A stretch of DNA of 41,777 bases, taken from JASBZA01 sp964392065 (lineage in GTDB: Bacteria > Bacillota > Clostridia > Saccharofermentanales > Fastidiosipilaceae). The DNA is taken from NCBI GenBank assembly GCA_964392065.1, contig CAYMOG010000009.1:1-41777 (forward strand), written 5' to 3'. Below are positions 26,742 to 35,693 of the stretch, in pieces. Within the stretch, counting starts at the first letter, position 1. Each line of letters opens with the position of its first letter. Below the pieces are notes generated by a model that saw only the letters and a list, made by a program, of their open reading frames with translations, was not told where the DNA came from and searched no databases. The translations under genes were made by a program, and so were the position numbers.

Positions 26742-27781
26742 TGAAAGCTTATTTTGTAAACGATTACTCGGAAATTGCCCACGAACTCGTCTGGGAACGC
26801 TTGACGCATCTTCAAAACCAGAGATTTATAGGTTATGGACTCGATTCAGTAACGGAAGCTGCCAGCGAAACAATTCGTAAGCTGCTAAGAAATGAAGAGG
26901 CGGAAGTCTATTTTCTTGCGGGAGGAACACTTACGAATAAAACAATAATTTCTTCACTCCTGAGACCTCATGAAGCCGTAATTGCAGTGGAGACAGGTCA
27001 TATTAATGTACATGAGACAGGTGCTATAGAAGCGTCTGGACATAAAATTTTAACAACACCAGGTGTTCACGGGAAACTCCAAGTGGATGAAGTCCTTGAA
27101 GTACTCTCTTCTCATCAAGACCCACATAAAGTCAAGCCAAGAATGCTTTATATATCCAATACAACAGAACTAGGTACTGTTTATAAGAAAGCAGAATTAG
27201 AAGCGCTTGCGGATATTTGCAAGCAAAATAATCTTCTACTATTTATGGATGGAGCGCGCTTAGGTCAAGCATTAGTTAGTGCGGAGAATGATTTGGACCT
27301 AGCAGATATAAGCCAACTCTGTGATGTGTTTTATATAGGTGGAACGAAATTAGGTTGTCCTTTTGGTGAAGCGGTTGTGTTTCCTAAACCTAAATGGGCG
27401 GAAGATTTTTACTATTTAATTAAGAATCATGGTGCTATGTTGGCCAAAGGATTCGTCCCCGCCGCTAGCCTGGGGAGAGTTCTCCAATCATTAGAAAGTG
27501 GGGAAGATACGGATCGTATTGAGGAGACACTGTACTATCACCTTGCTGGAATTTCTTATAGGCAGGCCATGGCTTTGGCCGAGGGTTTCTTGCAAAGAGG
27601 CTTGTCCCTTGCATATCCAGCACAGTCTAACCAAGTATTTGTCCATATGAACGAAGCGCAACGCGACAAGCTCATGCAGCAGAACGTAAAATTCGAGAAT
27701 GAAGCAGGAGATATTTGCCGTTTCGTTACGACTTATTCCACTTCAGATGAAGAAGTCGCTTATGTGATTTCTCTCTTATAG
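26741..27781 (+). CDS. ltaE: Low-specificity threonine aldolase (PLP)
   Basis: 346 aa, fold-type I PLP enzyme. The Schiff-base Lys lies in GGTKLGCPFGEA, and PLP contacts are suggested by FMDGARLGQAL and FLAGGTLTNK. It cleaves L-threonine or L-allo-threonine to glycine and acetaldehyde. The family (beta-eliminating lyase fold) also includes other C-C and C-S lyases, so substrate is not fully certain. ATG at 26741 shares its first base with the last base of the debranching enzyme's TAA. Followed 11 bases later by the HD-domain gene, so a three-gene operon is likely. Confidence 0.88.
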   Translation: MKAYFVNDYSEIAHELVWERLTHLQNQRFIGYGLDSVTEAASETIRKLLRNEEAEVYFLAGGTLTNKTIISSLLRPHEAVIAVETGHINVHETGAIEASGHKILTTPGVHGKLQVDEVLEVLSSHQDPHKVKPRMLYISNTTELGTVYKKAELEALADICKQNNLLLFMDGARLGQALVSAENDLDLADISQLCDVFYIGGTKLGCPFGEAVVFPKPKWAEDFYYLIKNHGAMLAKGFVPAASLGRVLQSLESGEDTDRIEETLYYHLAGISYRQAMALAEGFLQRGLSLAYPAQSNQVFVHMNEAQRDKLMQQNVKFENEAGDICRFVTTYSTSDEEVAYVISLL

Positions 27782-27792
27782 AAAGGTGTATT

Positions 27793-28422
27793 ATGCCCAA
27801 AGCACTGATAGAATCTCTTACTTTAGCAACCGATGACGATAGAGCAAGAATTTTATTCGTTATGGAAATGGATAAAATGAAGTCCATCTACAGACAGACT
27901 TATCTTCTAGACCAATCAAGAAGAGAAACCGATGCAGAACATTCTTGGCATCTCGCGATGCTAGCACTTAGCTTTTCTAATCATAGACCAGAAGGTTCCG
28001 ATTTATTGAAAATCATTAAAATGTGTTTGATCCATGATATTGTGGAAATAGATGCTGGGGATACTTTTGCTTTTGACAAAAAAGGCTATGAGGATAAGGC
28101 AGAGCGAGAGACCCTCGCAGCAGACCGTTTGTTTAATCTCTTACCTTCTCCTGAAGCGAACAGGCTACGGGCCTTATGGGATGAGTTCGAGCTAGGGGAT
28201 TCAGCAGAAGCGAAATTCGCAGTGGCTCTCGACAGACTCCAACCTCTGCTCTCTCATGTGGCAACAGAAGGCGCCAGTTGGGTTTCCCATGGTGTGCATT
28301 TGGACGACGTACTGGTGCGTTTGTCGCCTATACGCGAAATGCTCCCTTCCTTATGGCCTGTTGTAGAAGATATCTTGAGGACCGCGGAAGAGGAGCATAT
28401 TCTATTAAAAGTAGATCAGTAG
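27793..28422 (+). CDS. HD-domain phosphohydrolase (YfbR/HDDC2-like)
   Basis: 209 aa. The HD signature is complete: His in DAEHSWH (about residue 51), the HD pair in CLIHDIVEIDAGD (about 83-84) and a distal Asp in VALDRLQPL. This resembles 5'-deoxynucleotidases of the YfbR/HDDC2 type, which act on dNMPs; the substrate here is inferred. ATG start with GAAAGGTG upstream, co-directional and close to ltaE. Ends 9 bases before the convergent lipid kinase stop, with no obvious terminator between. Confidence 0.8.
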   Translation: MPKALIESLTLATDDDRARILFVMEMDKMKSIYRQTYLLDQSRRETDAEHSWHLAMLALSFSNHRPEGSDLLKIIKMCLIHDIVEIDAGDTFAFDKKGYEDKAERETLAADRLFNLLPSPEANRLRALWDEFELGDSAEAKFAVALDRLQPLLSHVATEGASWVSHGVHLDDVLVRLSPIREMLPSLWPVVEDILRTAEEEHILLKVDQ

Positions 28423-28431
28423 TTATCCCTA

Positions 28432-29331
28432 CTATTCTGCTGTCTTGTAAGTGACTAAACGTACTTTATCTTTAAGAACTTGGACATCAACAGGTAGTTT
28501 AGGGCCTAGATCGCCATCGACATCCGTTTCTAGGTTTTCATTATCTAGAGATTCTATGTGGATATTGCGGGCGAAGAGGACGTCGACGTAGCGACTATCT
28601 TCAACATTTCCTTGTAGAAGTTTTTGGCCTGCATTTAATTTTGCTTGGATGGAGTCATTGGTGAGGATTAAGACGATGACTTTACCTTCTTCGGCAAAAC
28701 CGGTTTCTTGCGTATAGTATAGTTCTGCTATTTTTTCGCTTGTACATATTAAAATATGATTGACGGGCCCTTCATAATTTCCACCATCAGATTCTAAACG
28801 GATTTGGTGTACTTGGTCGTTCTGAAGCCCTGTGATAGTTTCCTTAACATAAGCGAAGAATCCGAGTTTATCTTTATCCTCTGAACTGGCACTATGGATT
28901 GCATCCGAGATTACTCCGAAACTTAAGAAGATTGCGAAGACTTGATTATTAGCAAGACAAATATTAATGTTTTTTTCTTGGCTAAAATCGAGGGCTTCGA
29001 TGGCTTCAGCAGCATCTTTTGGTGCTCCGTGAATTCGTGCCAAAATATTCCCTGTTCCTGCGGGAACGATGGCGAGAGCAGGTGTATTCTCTACTTCCAC
29101 GAAGGCTTGTAGAGTCTCATTGACAGAGCCGTCGCCTCCCATAATGAGAATAGTATCAACACCTTCTTCTATTGCAGCGGCTGCAAACTGCGTAGCATCG
29201 CCTGCTTGTTTTGTTTCTTTGATTTCATACTTGGAGAAATTTGCACGCAGTTTATCTTCTAGCATTGTGCGCATTTCTTCGGCTGAGGAGTTTCCTGCCG
29301 TAGGATTAATAATTGCCAAAATACTCTTCAT
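28432..29331 (-). CDS. Diacylglycerol/lipid kinase family protein
   Basis: 299 aa. The DAGK catalytic domain shows NPTAGN at the N-terminus, the nucleotide-binding GGDGSVNE (about 81-88) and PAGTGNILAR (about 107-116). The C-terminal domain has the usual acidic DVDGDLGPKLP segment. The family phosphorylates diacylglycerol or related lipids at the membrane (DgkB/YegS type); the exact lipid is unknown. ATG start. Minus strand, divergent from the iron transporter operon across 185 bases. Confidence 0.88.
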   Translation of the reverse strand: MKSILAIINPTAGNSSAEEMRTMLEDKLRANFSKYEIKETKQAGDATQFAAAAIEEGVDTILIMGGDGSVNETLQAFVEVENTPALAIVPAGTGNILARIHGAPKDAAEAIEALDFSQEKNINICLANNQVFAIFLSFGVISDAIHSASSEDKDKLGFFAYVKETITGLQNDQVHQIRLESDGGNYEGPVNHILICTSEKIAELYYTQETGFAEEGKVIVLILTNDSIQAKLNAGQKLLQGNVEDSRYVDVLFARNIHIESLDNENLETDVDGDLGPKLPVDVQVLKDKVRLVTYKTAE

Positions 29332-29433
29332 TTGTGTTTCTCCTGACTTCGTTTATCTGGATTTATTATAACGGATTTCTAAGTTTTCGTGATTGAAATC
29401 ATACGGGAAAATAATATTGCTATTATATAGTAG

Positions 29434-29447
29434 TTAGCACGTGCTAA
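29434..29447. promoter_or_regulatory. Palindromic operator candidate 1 of the iron transporter operon
   Basis: A perfect 14-bp palindrome TTAGCACGTGCTAA, 83 bases before the lipoprotein gene. A -10-like TATTAT (29421-29426) precedes it by 7 bases, so the palindrome would cover the transcription start. TTAG/CTAA arms are typical of DtxR/IdeR/MntR-type operators, which fits control by iron or manganese. The regulator itself is not in the window. Confidence 0.6.
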
Positions 29448-29473
29448 TTGGAGCGCGGTTTTTATTCATTTCA

Positions 29474-29491
29474 AGTTAGCTATGTCTAACT
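29474..29491. promoter_or_regulatory. Palindromic operator candidate 2 of the iron transporter operon
   Basis: AGTTAG, 6-nt spacer, CTAACT (18 bp), sharing the TTAG/CTAA arms of site 1. The site centres are 42 bp apart (close to four helical turns), so two dimers could bind one DNA face. It lies 25 bases before the ATG of the substrate-binding protein and just upstream of the AGAGGAG ribosome binding site. Confidence 0.5.
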
Positions 29492-29516
29492 ACACCGTAA
29501 GAGGAGAAATATTAGT

Positions 29517-30518
29517 ATGAAATTTCGGATGGCGAGAGTTTGGGCCATAGTTGTGGCAAGTAGCTTCTTCTTAAGCGCTTGTGGAAATCCTCAAGAGAAT
29601 ACAGAGAGGAAGTCTCTGCGTGAGACGGTCCTGATTGAAGATGTGCATGGTGAAGTGGAGGTTCCGAAGAATCCAGAACGGGTTGTTTCGCTCGATAATA
29701 GAAGTTTCGAAACCCTAGAGTCTTGGGGAGTCCCATTACTTGCGGCGCCGAAGGATGTTATGCCTCCAGGTCTGAGCTATCGTGAGGATGATGCCATCGT
29801 AAATATTGGTAACCATAGAGAACCCAAATTAGAGCTCATTGCTGCCGCCGATCCAGAGCTCGTTATCGTTGGTCAGAGATTTGCTGGTTTCTATGATGAG
29901 ATTAAAGCCTTGGTTCCCAATGCAGTTGTTATTGATTTAAACATTGATGTTTCAGAAACCGCTTCAACCCCAGCAGAAAATTTGGTGAAGGGTTTCTTGT
30001 CTATGACGAAGGATTTGGGTCAAATCTTTGGCAAAGAGGAGGAAGCCGACGCTCTGATTACGCAATTAGAAGAATCGATCGAGGCCGCTAGGTCCGCTTA
30101 TAACGGATCAGATCGCATTATGGCGGTCATCGTTTCAGGAGGAAGTATCGGTTATTCGGCTCCAGGAACGGGGAGAGTCTGGGGGCCACTCTATGAATTG
30201 TTTGATTGGGAAGCTGCGTTAGATGTTGGCAATTCTTCATCGAATCATCAGGGCGATGAGATTTCTGTAGAAGCCATTGCTCAGAGTAATCCAGATTGGC
30301 TTCTTGTTTTAGATCGAGATGCTTCTACTTCTTCTAATGGTGAGGAAGTATATATACCTGCAGAAGACGTGCTTAAGAATTCTCCTGCTCTGGCCAATGT
30401 TCGAGCTGTTCAAGATGAGCGTTTTATATATGCTCCTGCCGACACCTATACCAATGAGTCGATTCAAACTTTTATTGAATTATTTGAAACGCTTGCGGAA
30501 GAATTCCGCCAGGGATAA
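29517..30518 (+). CDS. Siderophore ABC transporter substrate-binding lipoprotein
   Basis: 333 aa. Lipoprotein signal peptide with Ser-Ala-Cys lipobox (SSFFLSACG, Cys at about residue 22). A Fe-siderophore binding fold follows: VPKNPERVVSLDNRSFETLESWG, then PELVIVGQRFAGFYDEI. This resembles the YclQ/FatB/CeuE group that binds catecholate siderophores such as petrobactin; the ligand is inferred. First gene of a four-gene operon with two permeases and an ATPase. ATG start with AAGAGGAG upstream; probably derepressed when metal is scarce, through the two palindromes upstream. Confidence 0.9.
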   Translation: MKFRMARVWAIVVASSFFLSACGNPQENTERKSLRETVLIEDVHGEVEVPKNPERVVSLDNRSFETLESWGVPLLAAPKDVMPPGLSYREDDAIVNIGNHREPKLELIAAADPELVIVGQRFAGFYDEIKALVPNAVVIDLNIDVSETASTPAENLVKGFLSMTKDLGQIFGKEEEADALITQLEESIEAARSAYNGSDRIMAVIVSGGSIGYSAPGTGRVWGPLYELFDWEAALDVGNSSSNHQGDEISVEAIAQSNPDWLLVLDRDASTSSNGEEVYIPAEDVLKNSPALANVRAVQDERFIYAPADTYTNESIQTFIELFETLAEEFRQG

Positions 30519-30530
30519 TTGGAAATTTAG

Positions 30531-31541
30531 ATGTCAGAATTTACTTCACTTAATTCAATAGATACAGGGGTTCAGGCACCTCGGCAAGACCAAAAACTAT
30601 GGACATTACCCTTTGTCTTGGCTGTTTTGGGCGTTTTGATTCTAGGTGCTATTTCTCTGTTCTCCGGTGTCTATGATATCTTGGGCCAAGACGATGGGCT
30701 ACAGATGCTCTTCATTACTAGAGTACCTAGGACGATTGCCTTGATGCTTACCGGCGCGGCCATGTCCATGTCAGGACTTGTGATGCAATTAATTACTCAG
30801 AATCGTCTTGTAGAAGCGACTACAACAGGAACGATGGAATGGGGTGGTTTAGGCTTATTAGTAAGTTTTCTCGTGATTCCTGCACCAACTTTACTTCAGA
30901 GAATGGGATTTGCTATTGTTTTTTCCTTTATTGGTACGATGGTATTTTTTCTGTTTCTTAGGCGTATACGCTTGCGTTCTTCCCTTGTTGTGCCAATCAT
31001 TGGCATGATGTTGGGGGCTGTAGTCTCAGCGGTCTCTACGTTTGCTGGATTGCTATTTCAGAAGTCTCAGAATATCGAGAGTTGGTTCGTCGGTTCTTTT
31101 GCTCCTATTCAACAAGGACGTTATGAATATTTATGGCTTATTATTATTTCAACGCTTTTCATATTTTTTTATGCGGATAAGATGACGATCGCTGGGCTAG
31201 GTGAAGACGTGGCTTCAACGCTTGGGCTTAATTATCAGAAGATTGTTCTCATTGCCACGGCTCTTATTGCTTTTGTTGTAGGAATTGTTTCTGCAGTAAT
31301 TGGGAATTTGCCTTTTTTAGGACTTATTGTTCCTAATGTCGTGAGCATGTTTCTAGGAGACCATGTGCGTCGTAATCTTCCATGGGTTCTTGTTATTGGA
31401 ATGGGTACGATAACTTTATGTGACATTATTTCGAGAACGCTTATTATGCCCTATGAAATTCCAGTCTCAACCATTCTTGGAACGGTAGGATCTATTGTAT
31501 TTATTAGCATTATTTTGAAGGGAAGGAGGCAGGTCCATTGA
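30531..31541 (+). CDS. FecCD-family siderophore ABC permease (first)
   Basis: 336 aa with about nine membrane segments after a polar N-terminus of ~28 residues. The FecCD signature is visible in LFITRVPRTIALMLTGAAMS near the N-terminus and in the coupling region FLGLIVPNVVSMFLGDH(V)R. It forms the channel dimer with the next gene's product. ATG start 12 bases after the binding protein, weak ribosome binding site. YclN-like by operon position and length. Confidence 0.9.
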   Translation: MSEFTSLNSIDTGVQAPRQDQKLWTLPFVLAVLGVLILGAISLFSGVYDILGQDDGLQMLFITRVPRTIALMLTGAAMSMSGLVMQLITQNRLVEATTTGTMEWGGLGLLVSFLVIPAPTLLQRMGFAIVFSFIGTMVFFLFLRRIRLRSSLVVPIIGMMLGAVVSAVSTFAGLLFQKSQNIESWFVGSFAPIQQGRYEYLWLIIISTLFIFFYADKMTIAGLGEDVASTLGLNYQKIVLIATALIAFVVGIVSAVIGNLPFLGLIVPNVVSMFLGDHVRRNLPWVLVIGMGTITLCDIISRTLIMPYEIPVSTILGTVGSIVFISIILKGRRQVH

Positions 31542-32572
31542 GTAAATTAAGTATAAGACAAGCCCAGGCCAATAGAGAGACTAGCGCTTTTCGTTCACCT
31601 AAGGACATGAAGCGTTATTGGATTATGTTTAGCTTATTCCTTGTAATGGGTGTAGTCATGGCTATTGCCCTAGTACTCTATAATAATCCTGTACCCCTAG
31701 GTTCTTCCTCATTCTTTCCTATTATAAGGAGACGGGTCGTTTCTATAATAGCCATGGCCCTCGCAGCAACGTGTCAGAGCCTTGCAACAGTAGCCTTTCA
31801 ATCCATAACCCACAATCGCGTAATTACACCTTCGTTATTAGGATTCGAGGCGTTGTACTCGACAATCCAAACGGGAACTATGTTTTTCTTCGGTGTTACA
31901 GCATTTCAGCAATTTAGTAATCTATCTTCTTTTATGCTACAAGTGTTCTTGATGATAGCCATGAGTTTTTTGCTCTATGCATGGCTCTTGCGCGGGAAGT
32001 CTGGAGACTTACAGCTATTACTAATCATAGGTGTGATGATAGGTACAGGCTTACGCTCCTTATCGACTTTTATGCGTAGGTTGTTAGCACCATCAGAATT
32101 TGATGTGTTGCAGGCTAGACTCTTTGGTTCCGTTAATCATGCAGATCCTAGTTATTTTCCTATTGCCATTCCACTTGTACTGATTGCAGCCTTAGCACTA
32201 TTCTTTCTGGCTAAGAAGCTCAACTTATTATCCTTGGGTCAAGATATTGCTACATCACTAGGTGTAGGCTACAAGTCTTTACTAACCTTGATTTTGATCC
32301 TAGTCTCTGTACTCATGTCGGTTTCCACAGCCTTAGTTGGACCTCTGACGTTCTTCGGCTTTCTGATTGCAACCCTTAGTTATGAGGCCTCAGGAACCTA
32401 TGATCATCGTTATATTTTCCCAATGACCTTAGTAATTGGTTTTTTCACATTAAGCGGTTCGTATTTTATTATGAACCATATTTTCAATGCCCAGGGCGTT
32501 GTGTCTGTCATCATCGAACTTATTGGCGGGCTTGCGTTCTTATTTGTCATTCTACGCAAAGGAGTAGCATAA
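31538..32572 (+). CDS. FecCD-family siderophore ABC permease (second)
   Basis: 344 aa, multi-pass membrane protein. It carries the family elements RRRVVSIIAMALAATCQSLA and the cytoplasmic coupling segment LVGPLTFFGFLIATLSYE. The TTG start (31538) is chosen because GGAAGGAGG sits just upstream; it overlaps the previous stop by 4 bases (TTGA), so translation is coupled. Partner of the first permease; YclO-like. Confidence 0.9.
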   Translation: MSKLSIRQAQANRETSAFRSPKDMKRYWIMFSLFLVMGVVMAIALVLYNNPVPLGSSSFFPIIRRRVVSIIAMALAATCQSLATVAFQSITHNRVITPSLLGFEALYSTIQTGTMFFFGVTAFQQFSNLSSFMLQVFLMIAMSFLLYAWLLRGKSGDLQLLLIIGVMIGTGLRSLSTFMRRLLAPSEFDVLQARLFGSVNHADPSYFPIAIPLVLIAALALFFLAKKLNLLSLGQDIATSLGVGYKSLLTLILILVSVLMSVSTALVGPLTFFGFLIATLSYEASGTYDHRYIFPMTLVIGFFTLSGSYFIMNHIFNAQGVVSVIIELIGGLAFLFVILRKGVA

Positions 32573-32576
32573 TCTT

Positions 32577-33329
32577 ATGATTAAATTACAAGAAGTTAAG
32601 AAGGTATACTCAGATGAGGTCGCCATTGGTCCTCTCAATATCGAAATTCCCAAGGCAGGTATCACATCCCTTATAGGCCCTAATGGTGCAGGGAAGTCTA
32701 CTGCGCTACTTATGATTGGACGTTTATTAAATATGTCCAAGGGCTCTATACAAGTTGCAAATCTTGATGTCGGTTCTAGCAAATCAGAAGACTTAGCCAA
32801 AATCATCACCATACTTCGACAAGAAAATCATTTCGTCACCCGCCTCACCGTTCGTCAATTGGTGAGTTTCGGCCGTTTCCCCTATTCGAAGGGACGTTTA
32901 ACGAAGGGAGACGAACGCATTATTTCTCAATATATAGACTTCTTAGATTTAGGCCCATTAGAAAATCGCTATCTTGATGAACTCTCGGGTGGCCAAAGAC
33001 AGCGCGCCTACGTTGCCATGGTTCTGACACAAGAAACCGAGTACGTGCTCCTCGATGAGCCGCTTAATAATTTAGATGTAGCGCGTTCTGTGCAGATGAT
33101 GGAACATCTCAAAAACGCTGCGGTACAATTTGGACGTACTATTGTAACCGTTATCCATGATATTAATTTTGCTGCCAAATATTCTGAGCGTATCTGTGCG
33201 ATGAAAGATGGTAAGATCGCAGCCTTTGGAACCGTCGAGGAAATAATGCAAGGAGAGTTAATGAGTAAGATTTTTGAAACGCCAATAGAAATTATTGAAG
33301 GACCCCATGGCCCCCTAGCAGTATATTAA
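32577..33329 (+). CDS. Siderophore ABC transporter ATPase
   Basis: 250 aa. Walker A is GPNGAGKS (about 34-41), the Q-loop lies in RQENHF, the signature is LSGGQRQRAY, Walker B is YVLLDEP and the switch His lies in VIHDIN. It powers uptake by the two permeases; closest to the YclP type. ATG start 4 bases after the second permease. The stop codon lies in the loop of a hairpin that may end the operon. Confidence 0.93.
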   Translation: MIKLQEVKKVYSDEVAIGPLNIEIPKAGITSLIGPNGAGKSTALLMIGRLLNMSKGSIQVANLDVGSSKSEDLAKIITILRQENHFVTRLTVRQLVSFGRFPYSKGRLTKGDERIISQYIDFLDLGPLENRYLDELSGGQRQRAYVAMVLTQETEYVLLDEPLNNLDVARSVQMMEHLKNAAVQFGRTIVTVIHDINFAAKYSERICAMKDGKIAAFGTVEEIMQGELMSKIFETPIEIIEGPHGPLAVY

Positions 33330-33336
33330 GCTAGGG
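33313..33336. terminator. Weak hairpin at the end of the transporter operon
   Basis: CCCTAGC (33313-33319) pairs with GCTAGGG (33330-33336), with the transporter ATPase stop codon in the loop. There is no T-run on either strand. It sits between convergent genes, and its role as a terminator is uncertain. Confidence 0.3.
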
Positions 33337-33366
33337 AGTTAGGGGTATAAATGTAAGTGCTTAGGC

Positions 33367-34566
33367 TTAGGATGGATTATTACGGCCGTGTGCACTTAAT
33401 AAGTCAATATCCACTTCATAATCAACGCCTTCCAGACCGAAACCGAATAGAGCGTAGAAATCAGACCAGAAACCGTCAATGTCCAGGATCTCCTGGGCAT
33501 TTTCTGTATTTACTAAGTCCCAGAGTCTTAGAACTTCCTTTTGGACACTTGCTTTCATTTCCCAGTCATCTAAGCGAATTAACTGTTCTTCATCCACAAC
33601 GGCTTCCTTGTTTTCCAAGTCAAGCTTTTCGTCTAGTAGACGATACATTTGGTGGATAGTATCCTCATGGGTTCCTTGTAATTTCATGACTTGGAACAGG
33701 GCAGATACATAGAGAGCTATAGAAGGTATTGCTGTACTCGATTGGGTGACCACGGCTTTATTAATCGCCACATGGGCATGATGCGAGGGATACTTCTCTC
33801 TTAATGCCGTAGCGGTTTTGTAGAGATCTTGTTTAGCCATACCCATACTACCTGAATAATAGATTCCTTGAGTGACCTCAGGGCCTATATATGAATAAGA
33901 TAAATTTATAATACTAGGGTTAAGCAGACCTTCTTCTTCTAAGAAATCCGTCCATTGGGCCCAGTCTTCGCCCCCCATAACCTTAATTGTTGCTTCGACT
34001 TCTTCTTCTGTAGCAGGTTCGATGCTTGCTTCTTCAATCGAGTTATCACTCAGGTTTAAGGATTTATTCGTATAAGTTTCACCAATGGGTTTAATAACAG
34101 AAGTGTATACGGTTCCATCTTCCATAGTTCTTCTAGGAGAGGCCAACGAATAAATAATGACATCGAGGGTTTCACCGTTTAGATTTTCACGGATAATCCG
34201 TGCGACTTCTTCTTTGGTCTCTTGAGCATAAGCATCCCCATTAACACTGTAGGCGATGAGTCCTTCTTCTTCGGCCAAAGCTTCAAAAGCCTGCGTATTA
34301 TAATACCCTGCGCTAGCCGTCCGACGATTGCTAGGTTCCTTATCATAATGTACGCCAATTGTCTTAGCGCCCAGTCCAAAGGCCATAGCGATTCTACTTG
34401 ATAATCCATATCCAGTAGAAGAGCCAATGACCAGTACATTTTTAATTTTGGAATTTAACTTCCCTTTTTCTTTTACATAATCGACTTCGTTCTTGACATG
34501 TTGATAGCATCCATAAGGATGTGCTGTAGTACAAATAAACTGCCTTACACGTGGTTCTATAATCAT
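33367..34566 (-). CDS. fabV: FabV/TER trans-2-enoyl-ACP(CoA) reductase
   Basis: 399 aa from the ATG at 34566, chosen because GGGAGA lies 7 bases upstream; a TTG two codons earlier is less likely. The N-terminal MIIEPRVRQFICTTAHPYGC is diagnostic of the family. The NADH-binding segment is VLVIGSSTGYGLSSRIA and the catalytic Tyr-x8-Lys lies in YYSGSMGMAK. It reduces the trans-2 double bond of enoyl-ACP in fatty acid synthesis, or of crotonyl-CoA in a butyrate-type pathway; sequence alone does not separate the two. FabV is structurally unlike FabI. Single minus-strand gene, divergent from mscS across 91 bases. Confidence 0.95.
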   Translation of the reverse strand: MIIEPRVRQFICTTAHPYGCYQHVKNEVDYVKEKGKLNSKIKNVLVIGSSTGYGLSSRIAMAFGLGAKTIGVHYDKEPSNRRTASAGYYNTQAFEALAEEEGLIAYSVNGDAYAQETKEEVARIIRENLNGETLDVIIYSLASPRRTMEDGTVYTSVIKPIGETYTNKSLNLSDNSIEEASIEPATEEEVEATIKVMGGEDWAQWTDFLEEEGLLNPSIINLSYSYIGPEVTQGIYYSGSMGMAKQDLYKTATALREKYPSHHAHVAINKAVVTQSSTAIPSIALYVSALFQVMKLQGTHEDTIHQMYRLLDEKLDLENKEAVVDEEQLIRLDDWEMKASVQKEVLRLWDLVNTENAQEILDIDGFWSDFYALFGFGLEGVDYEVDIDLLSAHGRNNPS

Positions 34567-34657
34567 ATGCAATTCTCCCTTATTTTATACCGTCATATTA
34601 TCACAAGTAGTGTAATGAATCGGAAAAACGCGTTACAATAGATAGGTGAGGTGCACT

Positions 34658-35692
34658 ATGTTAGAGTTTTTTACTAGTCAAGATACCCAGCTATTTCGCT
34701 TGCTTCTACTACTTGGAATTGTGCTTGTATTCTTAATCCTTAAGAATTCATTGGCAAAAATCCTAGTCCGAGCCCTTAGTGTTCGCTTGAAGCGTAAGGA
34801 TAAAGACAAGGCAAAAGCCTTTAATCTTGCTTTGTACAAACCGTTTTCTTGGCTGATATTTATATTTGCCCTAGTGGTCGTTTATCCTCTGATGAATTTC
34901 GCCATTGCTCCAGAACTCCACATGTTTTTGATGAAAGTTCTCCATTCGCTACTTATTATTTCTTCCTTATTTGTGTTCTATTCCTTCGCTGCGTTCTTCT
35001 TACGTTATCAAGATGCCGAGAAACATAAGAATGCTTGGAATTATCTGAAAACCGCCTTATCCGCGATTACGATCACCATAGGAATTATTATGGTTTTGAA
35101 CCAGTGGATAGCAAACTTGGAAGCCTTGATCGCAGGACTTGGAGTGACGGGTCTGATGATTGCTTTGGCCGCTCAAGACACGGCATCTAACCTAGTCGCT
35201 GGCCTAGCTATCATGCTTGATAAGCCTTTTGAAATAGGTGATTGGATTGATACGGATACGGACAATGGACATCTTGCAGGAACTGTAGAAGCGATAGGTC
35301 TACGTTCAAGTCGAGTACGTACTATGGATAACAGCTATGTCACGGTTCCTAATAATCTTTTGGGCGCTGCTATGATAGTAAATGGTACGAAGCGAAGTGA
35401 AAGACTTGTGAATTTTCAGATTCCTTTGGGCCAAAGTGTGCAAGAGCGCTCTTTACATCTTTTCCGTGAGGAAGCGATTCGAATATTAGAAGAAGATCCA
35501 GGTGTTATTAAGGAGAGTATTAAAGTACATTTCATGGATTTCGAACGCGACAGTCTAATCTGGCAAGTGCGTTATAATACAGGGATAGATTTCACAGAAC
35601 ACTTAGAAACTAGACATCGTGTGAATATGAAATTATGGCAGTTAGCCAATTCAATGGGGTACAGTTTAGCAGAAGGGATAACGGTGAAGTAG
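34658..35692 (+). CDS. mscS: Small-conductance mechanosensitive channel (MscS family)
   Basis: 344 aa from ATG 34658 (GAGGTG just upstream); a GTG 12 bases earlier is the alternative. Membrane segments lie at about 10-28, 58-78, 88-110 and 125-145. The pore helix and following MscS core are seen as ALIAGLGVTGLMIALAAQDT and LAIMLDKPFEIGDWI, ahead of a cytoplasmic vestibule domain. It releases solutes under hypo-osmotic stress. Followed 1 base later by the phosphatase gene, so the two are probably co-transcribed. Confidence 0.93.
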   Translation: MLEFFTSQDTQLFRLLLLLGIVLVFLILKNSLAKILVRALSVRLKRKDKDKAKAFNLALYKPFSWLIFIFALVVVYPLMNFAIAPELHMFLMKVLHSLLIISSLFVFYSFAAFFLRYQDAEKHKNAWNYLKTALSAITITIGIIMVLNQWIANLEALIAGLGVTGLMIALAAQDTASNLVAGLAIMLDKPFEIGDWIDTDTDNGHLAGTVEAIGLRSSRVRTMDNSYVTVPNNLLGAAMIVNGTKRSERLVNFQIPLGQSVQERSLHLFREEAIRILEEDPGVIKESIKVHFMDFERDSLIWQVRYNTGIDFTEHLETRHRVNMKLWQLANSMGYSLAEGITVK

Positions 35693-35693
35693 T

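Noticed and set aside
26515..26880. A 121-aa plus-strand frame overlapping the debranching enzyme and aldolase
   Set aside because: It overlaps two confident genes in another frame and shows no domain.
33357..33659. A 100-aa plus-strand frame opposite fabV
   Set aside because: It lies inside a well-conserved gene on the other strand and has no family features or ribosome binding site.
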